DNA of 36,590 bases, taken from Spirochaetaceae bacterium (GTDB lineage Bacteria > Spirochaetota > Spirochaetia > SZUA-6 > Bin103). The position numbers and the translations under genes were made by a program. The stretch is taken from contig JAPPGB010000140.1 in the NCBI GenBank assembly GCA_028821475.1, positions 1 through 36,590 on the forward strand. Reading direction: 5' to 3'. This document shows, piece after piece, positions 32,207-36,590 of the stretch (positions are counted from its first letter, which is position 1; each line of letters starts with the position of its first letter). The notes beneath the pieces are model-generated. The model made no database searches and was not told where the DNA came from. It saw nothing but the letters and a program-made list of their open reading frames with translations.

Positions 32207-33124
32207 TCAGCGTCCGCTTCGCACGGGAATGAGGCCGGCGGGCTTGTACAGCAGGATCGCGGCCATCAGGCCGTACACGGTCAAACGCGCCAGGCTCGGC
32301 ACCACCACCTGGCCATAGGTGTCGACGACACCGATGATCAGCGAACCGGCAGCCACGCCCTTCAGACTGCCCGGTCCGCCGAGCACCACCACGATCAGGG
32401 CCAGTATCAGCACCGACATGTCCATGCCGGGAAAGATCGAGAACACCGGCGCCGCCACCGCGCCCGCGAGTCCGGCAAGCAGGCAACCGAGGCAGAACAC
32501 CAGGAAGAACACCGAGCCGATGTTGATCCCGAGCGCCGCGACCATGGTCCGGTTGTCGACCCCGGCGCGCACCACCGCACCGAGGCGCGTGCGTTCCAGC
32601 GCGGCGTACAGCAGCCCGAACAGCACCACGCCGAGCGCGATGATGAACAGGCGGTAGGTCGGATACACCTGGCCGAGAATGGTGCTGCTGCCGGCGAGCA
32701 CCGGCGGTAGCGCGATGGTATGCGGAAGCGAGCCCCACACCAGGTCGACCAGCTCCACGCCGACGAAGATCAGGCCGAACGTAGCCAGCACCTGGCGCAT
32801 CGGGTCGGCGCGCTCCAGGTGGCGCAGCAGCACCAGGTAGAGCAGCGCGCCGAGGGCGGCCACGCCGAGCGGTGCCAGCAGCAGAGCGAGCCAGAACGAG
32901 TCGAACGCGCGCACCGCGCTCAGCGCCAGGTAAGCGCCGGCCATGAACAGCGTGCCATGCGCGAGGTTGATGAAGTTCATCAGCCCGAACACCACCGACA
33001 GACCGATCGACAGCAGGAACAGCAGCGCCGCGAGCTGCAGCCCGTTGAGGGTCTGGACGATCAGGAAACCGGGATCAAGCAACACTGGTCCGAACCAGCC
33101 GGCCGGCGGGCGCTGCGCGTACAT
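32207..33124 (-). CDS. livH: Branched-chain amino acid-type ABC permease LivH
   Basis: Up to 305 residues. LivH features are ALLFLLSIGLSVVFGLMNF, INLAHGTLFMAGAYLAL, and VVLGGPGSLKGVAAGSLIIG near the C terminus, with about 8 membrane segments. The start is uncertain. The ATG at 33124 and the next 13 codons lie inside the dispersed repeat, whereas a GTG at 33085 (reading VLLDPGFLIVQ) sits exactly at the repeat boundary and gives a typical 292-residue LivH. Neither has a clear ribosome binding site. It pairs with LivM as the permease. It lies 103 bp after the livK stop codon, the only large gap in the operon. Confidence 0.9.
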   Translation of the reverse strand: MYAQRPPAGWFGPVLLDPGFLIVQTLNGLQLAALLFLLSIGLSVVFGLMNFINLAHGTLFMAGAYLALSAVRAFDSFWLALLLAPLGVAALGALLYLVLLRHLERADPMRQVLATFGLIFVGVELVDLVWGSLPHTIALPPVLAGSSTILGQVYPTYRLFIIALGVVLFGLLYAALERTRLGAVVRAGVDNRTMVAALGINIGSVFFLVFCLGCLLAGLAGAVAAPVFSIFPGMDMSVLILALIVVVLGGPGSLKGVAAGSLIIGVVDTYGQVVVPSLARLTVYGLMAAILLYKPAGLIPVRSGR

Positions 33125-33164
33125 CGGTGTTCATCGTGTTCCATGTCACGGAGTGACCGTGCGG
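33085..33164 (-). repeat. Dispersed 80-bp repeat, copy B
   Basis: This is the inverted second copy of the repeat at 24180-24259, about 80% identical by hand alignment. It includes the small palindrome GTCAC-TCC-GTGAC near its outer end. It fills most of the livK-livH gap and supplies the first codons of livH if the ATG at 33124 is used. Confidence 0.65.
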
Positions 33165-33188
33165 ACTCAGCCTGCTCCCGCGCGCCGT

Positions 33189-33213
33189 GCCGCGCCGCCC
33201 CGGCCGGCGCGGC
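33189..33213 (-). terminator. GC hairpin after livK
   Basis: A perfect 9-bp stem GCCGCGCCG (33189-33197) / CGGCGCGGC (33205-33213) with a 7-nt loop starts 15 nt after the livK stop. There is no U-run, so it may slow RNA decay or attenuate rather than terminate. Such structures often raise expression of the binding protein relative to the permease genes. Confidence 0.4.
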
Positions 33214-33227
33214 GGCAACCGCCCGCC

Positions 33228-34406
33228 CTACAGCGAACAGCCGTTTGGGGCATCCTGGACGTGCGGAACCACCTCTCGCACCACGGCCGCGACACCGTCG
33301 CCCTGCTTCTGCACCTCGAATATGTACAGGTTCTGGATTACGTTGTTGGTGGCCGGGTCGATGCGGAACGGCCCGCGCGGCCCGTCGAACGTGGTCGCCC
33401 GCATGGCGGCCGCCAGCGCCGCCTTGTCGTCGGTGTTGCCGCCGGTCGCCTGCAGCGCTGCGACGATCAGCCGCGCCGTGTCGTAGGCCGCGACGCCGAA
33501 CTCCGATCCGGAACGGCCGTGCGCCGCCTGGAAGCGCTCCTGAAACACGTGGTTCTCCGCCGTGTCGATGGACGGCACGTAGTTGAGAATACCCAGCGTG
33601 CCTTCCGCGTCGGCACCCTGGGCGTCGATATACAGGGCCGAGTTGAGCCAGCCCGCGCCGGCCAGTTGCACCTCGCCATGCAGCCCGAACGCTGCCCACT
33701 CCTTGACGAACTTGATCGCCGGACCGCCGGCGAAGAACACGTAGGCGGCGTCCGGCCCGGCGGCCCTGATCTTGGCCAGGTAGGGCCCGAAGTCCTCGGT
33801 CTCGCCGAGCGGCGGGTATTCCTCGCCGGCGATGGTGCCGCCGGCGGCGACGAAGCCGCCCCGGAACGCTTCCATGGCCTGGTGTCCGGCGGCGTAGTCG
33901 AACGCCATCAGAAACACGTTCCGGTAGCCCTCGGCCGCCAACCACGGGCCCATCTCCCGGCTGATCTGTGCATTGGAGAACGAGCTGCGCATGATCCAGG
34001 GGCTGCACTGCTCGCCGGTCAAATGGTCGTTGCCGGCGTTGGTGATCACCAGCGGAACCTCCGCGTTGTGGATGAAGTCGCGTACCGCGCCGGCGACCGC
34101 CGATGAGATGATGCCTACCACCACGTCGACGCGGTCGCGCAGTACCAGCTTCTTGATCTGGGCGAGTCCGGTGCTCGGCTTCGCCTCACTGTCGGCGTAT
34201 ACCAGCTCGATCGCACGGCCGGCCACCTCGCGCCCGAACTCGTCGAAGCCCAGTTCCAGCGCCAGCGTCTGGTCGTTGCCCAGCCCGGCGTACACGCCCG
34301 AGGAGGGCAGCAGCACGCCCACCTTGATCGGCGTCGCAACGGCAAGCGCCGTGCAACAGGACAACGCCGCGCAGGCGATCCCGATCACCCGTGCAGTCTT
34401 GCTCAT
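33228..34406 (-). CDS. livK: ABC transporter periplasmic substrate-binding protein LivK-like
   Basis: A 392-residue periplasmic type I binding protein of the LivJ/K/AmiC family. The signal peptide MSKTARVIGIACAALSCCTA is followed by the mature start TPIKVGVLLPSSGVYAGLG. Conserved blocks are ELVYADSEAKPSTGLAQIKKL, VVVGIISSAVAGAV, FLMAFDYAAGHQAME and the end region GPFRIDPATNNVIQNLYIFEV. A Cys pair in the signal could be a lipoprotein site, but the lipobox is poor. The ATG at 34406 has GGAGG (complement at 34413-34417) with 6-nt spacing, better than TTG 34409. It supplies ligand to LivHMGF. The ligand type is not readable; aliphatic amides, urea and aromatic acids are also known for this family. 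Confidence 0.92.
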   Translation of the reverse strand: MSKTARVIGIACAALSCCTALAVATPIKVGVLLPSSGVYAGLGNDQTLALELGFDEFGREVAGRAIELVYADSEAKPSTGLAQIKKLVLRDRVDVVVGIISSAVAGAVRDFIHNAEVPLVITNAGNDHLTGEQCSPWIMRSSFSNAQISREMGPWLAAEGYRNVFLMAFDYAAGHQAMEAFRGGFVAAGGTIAGEEYPPLGETEDFGPYLAKIRAAGPDAAYVFFAGGPAIKFVKEWAAFGLHGEVQLAGAGWLNSALYIDAQGADAEGTLGILNYVPSIDTAENHVFQERFQAAHGRSGSEFGVAAYDTARLIVAALQATGGNTDDKAALAAAMRATTFDGPRGPFRIDPATNNVIQNLYIFEVQKQGDGVAAVVREVVPHVQDAPNGCSL

Positions 34407-34507
34407 CAACCACCTCCAGTAGTGGTGTAAGGATGGCGGGCATGGCGGCGCACTGGCAAGCCTGCGCGCGACATACGCGCCGGCGGCAGGCCACGGGCTT
34501 GCCGGGC

Positions 34508-35179
34508 TCAGCGGACGGCGGCGTACCCTACCGAGCGCTTGTCGCGCGCGACCACGGCGCGCAGCCAGGTGTACAGCAGCCGCAGGCTGCCCCAGCGCCG
34601 CAACCGGCGCGTGTCCGAGATTGCCGGCGGACGCGGGATGAACCGGTAGCGGGTGCCCGGCACCCGGCGCGCGCGGCGCATGAACAGGTTATCCTCGCCT
34701 ACCTGGATTCCCTCGGGGAACCCGCCGGCCGCCGTGAACAGCGGCGCCGAGCAGAAGATCAGCCCGTTGGAGGCGGCGCGCAACGAGCGGATCATCAACG
34801 CCGCCACCGCATAGTGCAATACGTAGCGCCGGCAGTCGGGCACCACGCGCACCGTGCCGACCGTGGCCCGGCGAGCGGACGCCGCGGCGCGGATGGCGCC
34901 GGTCAGCCCCGGCGCGAGGCGCACGTCCGCGTCCACGAACAGCAGCGTGTCGCCGGTGGCGTGCGCGGCGCCGAGGTTGCGCGCCAGGCTCACCCCGCGG
35001 TGCTCGGTCACCACCACGCGGGCGCCCCCGGCCCGCGCGCGCGCCGCGGTCGCGTCGCGGCAACCGTTGCACACCACGATCACTTCGTGCACCGGGGGGC
35101 ATTGCGTCCGGATTGCGCTCAGCGCGGCACCGATCACGCGCTCCTCGTTGTGCGCCGGAATCACGATGCTCAGCTTCAT
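34508..35179 (-). CDS. Family 2 glycosyltransferase
   Basis: A 223-residue GT-A glycosyltransferase, short for GT2, with no membrane segment. The start MKLSIVIPAHNEERVIGAAL is the donor-binding loop, and LLFVDADVRL carries the DxD-type metal site. GEDNLFMRRARR corresponds to the acceptor ED block. It probably adds a sugar to a lipid-linked or surface glycan from a nucleotide sugar in the cytoplasm. The start at ATG 35179 overlaps the RND exporter stop (35176) by 4 nt, so it is translated with it. The pairing suggests a sugar-lipid made and then exported; the product is unknown. There is no gene between it and livK, just 101 bp. Confidence 0.88.
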   Translation of the reverse strand: MKLSIVIPAHNEERVIGAALSAIRTQCPPVHEVIVVCNGCRDATAARARAGGARVVVTEHRGVSLARNLGAAHATGDTLLFVDADVRLAPGLTGAIRAAASARRATVGTVRVVPDCRRYVLHYAVAALMIRSLRAASNGLIFCSAPLFTAAGGFPEGIQVGEDNLFMRRARRVPGTRYRFIPRPPAISDTRRLRRWGSLRLLYTWLRAVVARDKRSVGYAAVR

Positions 35180-36588
35180 GAGCCCGCCGTTGCGCGCCGC
35201 GCGGCGCGGCTTGCCAGACGGCGGCGGCCGCGGCTGCCGAGCAGCGGCGGCACCAGGACCAGGGTGCCGAACGTGGCGGCGATCAGCGTAACGGAGATCA
35301 GCATGCCCAGGTAGACCACCGGCAGGAAGCGGGACACCGCGAGCGCCAGCAGGCCGGCCACGATTGCCGCCGTGGTGATCAGGATCGCTCGCCCGGCGTG
35401 TTGCATCGCTACCTCGACGGCGGTGTGCGGGTCGCGCCGCGCCGCCCGCCGGTAGTGCAACAGGAAGTGGATGGAGTCATCCACTCCTACCCCGATCGCC
35501 ACGCCCGCGAAACTGACGGTGAGTACGTCGAACGGTATCCCGGCAACCGCCATCACGACAAACGTAACCATGATCGCCGTGACCAGCGGAAGCAGCGTCA
35601 GCAACCCGAAGCGCAGCGAACGAAACGCCGCGGAGGTGATGAGCAGCACGAGCAGCGCGGACAACACCGTGGAGGTGAACTGCTCGCGAGTGAGCAACTC
35701 CGCCACCCGCAGGGTGACCATGCTCCAGCCCCACACCGCGGGCTCCGCTTCGGCGGCGAAGATGCGCCGGCCGGTGTCCTCCACGTAGGCGACCAGAGCG
35801 CTCAGCGCCGACTCCGACAGCAGCCACCCGGTGGCTCCGTCGCGCACCCAGATGCGCGTCGTCACGCGCCGGCGCTCCAGGTCGAGCAGGCCGCCGAGGT
35901 CTCCGCCATCCACGGCCGCGAGCGCCAGCAGCCGCTGAAAGAGCTGTTCGACCGCGCGGTTGTCCGGGTACTCCCGCGACCCGGTAAGAACCTGGTTCAG
36001 AGAGCGCGCGTAGGCGGTGATCGAAGTCACGTGGCTCACGTCGGGATGTTCGCTCATCACGCTCGCGAACCGGTCGAGCCGGCGCAGTATTTCCGCGTTC
36101 GGCACGCCCGACGATGCCGGCACGGAGACGGTCAGGTTGAGGTCGACATAGCTTCCGAAACGCCGCACCAGGAGGCGGTTGTCGTCCACCGCCGCCACCG
36201 ATCCGCGAAAGAAGCCGGCTACGTCGGTCTGATAGCTCAGATTGGCGGCGGACACGGCGAGCGCTCCCGCGAGCACAGCCAGGAACGCATACACCCATCG
36301 CGGCCGGCGCGGGACCAGGCGGCGCAGGCGCATCACCTGCGCCGCCAGCCAGCCACTCTCCAGCCGCTCCCGCTGGCGCGGCCGCGGCAGCGGCAGACGG
36401 GCCAGTACGGCCGGATAGACCAGCATCGTGACCAGTGCGCACATCACGATGCCGAGCGCCGCGAACAGCCCGAATTCGCGCACCCGCTGCATGCCGCTGA
36501 GCAGCAGGCTGGCGAAGCCGGCGGCAGTGGTGAGGGCGGCGAGCATGATGGTCTGGCTGACCCCGGCGGTGGCGCGCGCCACCTCCAC
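35176..36588 (-). CDS. RND/MMPL-family transporter, 5' end beyond the window
   Basis: Only the C-terminal 470 residues are inside the window; the frame stays open to the edge. This part holds the end of the first membrane block (LAALTTAAGFASLLLSGMQ), a periplasmic domain (about 115-290), and a second membrane block whose TM4-type core GVAIGVGVDDSIHFLLHY is the classic RND/MMPL proton-relay region. It resembles HpnN-like and MmpL-like lipid exporters, which move lipids across the inner membrane using the proton gradient. The stop overlaps the GT2 start by 4 nt. No truncation is visible in the part seen. The substrate is unknown; a glycolipid is a fair guess from the neighbour. Confidence 0.88.
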   Translation of the reverse strand: MEVARATAGVSQTIMLAALTTAAGFASLLLSGMQRVREFGLFAALGIVMCALVTMLVYPAVLARLPLPRPRQRERLESGWLAAQVMRLRRLVPRRPRWVYAFLAVLAGALAVSAANLSYQTDVAGFFRGSVAAVDDNRLLVRRFGSYVDLNLTVSVPASSGVPNAEILRRLDRFASVMSEHPDVSHVTSITAYARSLNQVLTGSREYPDNRAVEQLFQRLLALAAVDGGDLGGLLDLERRRVTTRIWVRDGATGWLLSESALSALVAYVEDTGRRIFAAEAEPAVWGWSMVTLRVAELLTREQFTSTVLSALLVLLITSAAFRSLRFGLLTLLPLVTAIMVTFVVMAVAGIPFDVLTVSFAGVAIGVGVDDSIHFLLHYRRAARRDPHTAVEVAMQHAGRAILITTAAIVAGLLALAVSRFLPVVYLGMLISVTLIAATFGTLVLVPPLLGSRGRRRLASRAARRATAGS

Positions 36589-36590
36589 GC

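Overview
The window is very GC-rich (about 70% by eye), gene-dense, and carries no rRNA, tRNA or CRISPR array that I can see. Two predicted outer-membrane beta-barrel proteins with signal peptides indicate a diderm bacterium. Long ankyrin arrays, many single sugar-acid oxidoreductases, a phytanoyl-CoA-dioxygenase-like protein, and barrel signal peptides ending in an Ala-Gln type site recall high-GC marine or host-associated lineages such as Spirochaetota. That placement is a guess from gene style, not a marker-gene assignment.

Left part (1-11.8 kb): a truncated Ldh_2 dehydrogenase remnant, an SDR, a 16-repeat ankyrin protein, a small unknown gene, a mannonate-dehydratase-like enzyme, a 207-bp inverted-repeat element that looks like a miniature transposable element, a Gfo/Idh/MocA oxidoreductase behind a palindrome-bearing promoter, an aldo/keto reductase with a Nudix gene, an AT-rich spacer leading into a hipBA toxin-antitoxin pair, a URO-D-family protein with an SDR, and a DtxR/MntR-type metalloregulator.

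Middle part (12-21 kb) is the most unusual. A UGT-like glycosyltransferase is translationally coupled to an extended SDR. A double ketoacyl-synthase-III protein follows, whose second half has lost the catalytic Cys and His. It is divergent from a LuxE-like plus LuxC-like pair (acyl activation and reduction to aldehyde). The block ends with an OleD-like reductase and a small membrane protein. Together these could make a reduced, possibly glycosylated long-chain lipid or aldehyde-derived product. I do not recognise the exact set as a described pathway.

Right part (21-36.6 kb): an L-idonate-dehydrogenase-like enzyme, two barrel proteins, a DapB/diaminopentanoate-dehydrogenase-like protein, a second Gfo/Idh enzyme, a dioxygenase fused to HEAT repeats, a 320-bp spacer with DnaA-box-like sites, a GH32-like glycosidase, a complete livKHMGF branched-chain amino-acid-type ABC transporter, and a GT2 glycosyltransferase overlapping an RND/MMPL exporter that runs off the window. 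An 80-bp dispersed repeat lies just upstream of both the second Gfo/Idh gene and livH.

The catabolic genes (UxuA-like, Idh-like, AKR, IdnD-like, GH32) fit scavenging of sugars and sugar acids. Several genes lack a Shine-Dalgarno sequence and instead have a -10-like hexamer 8-10 nt before the start codon, which suggests leaderless transcripts.
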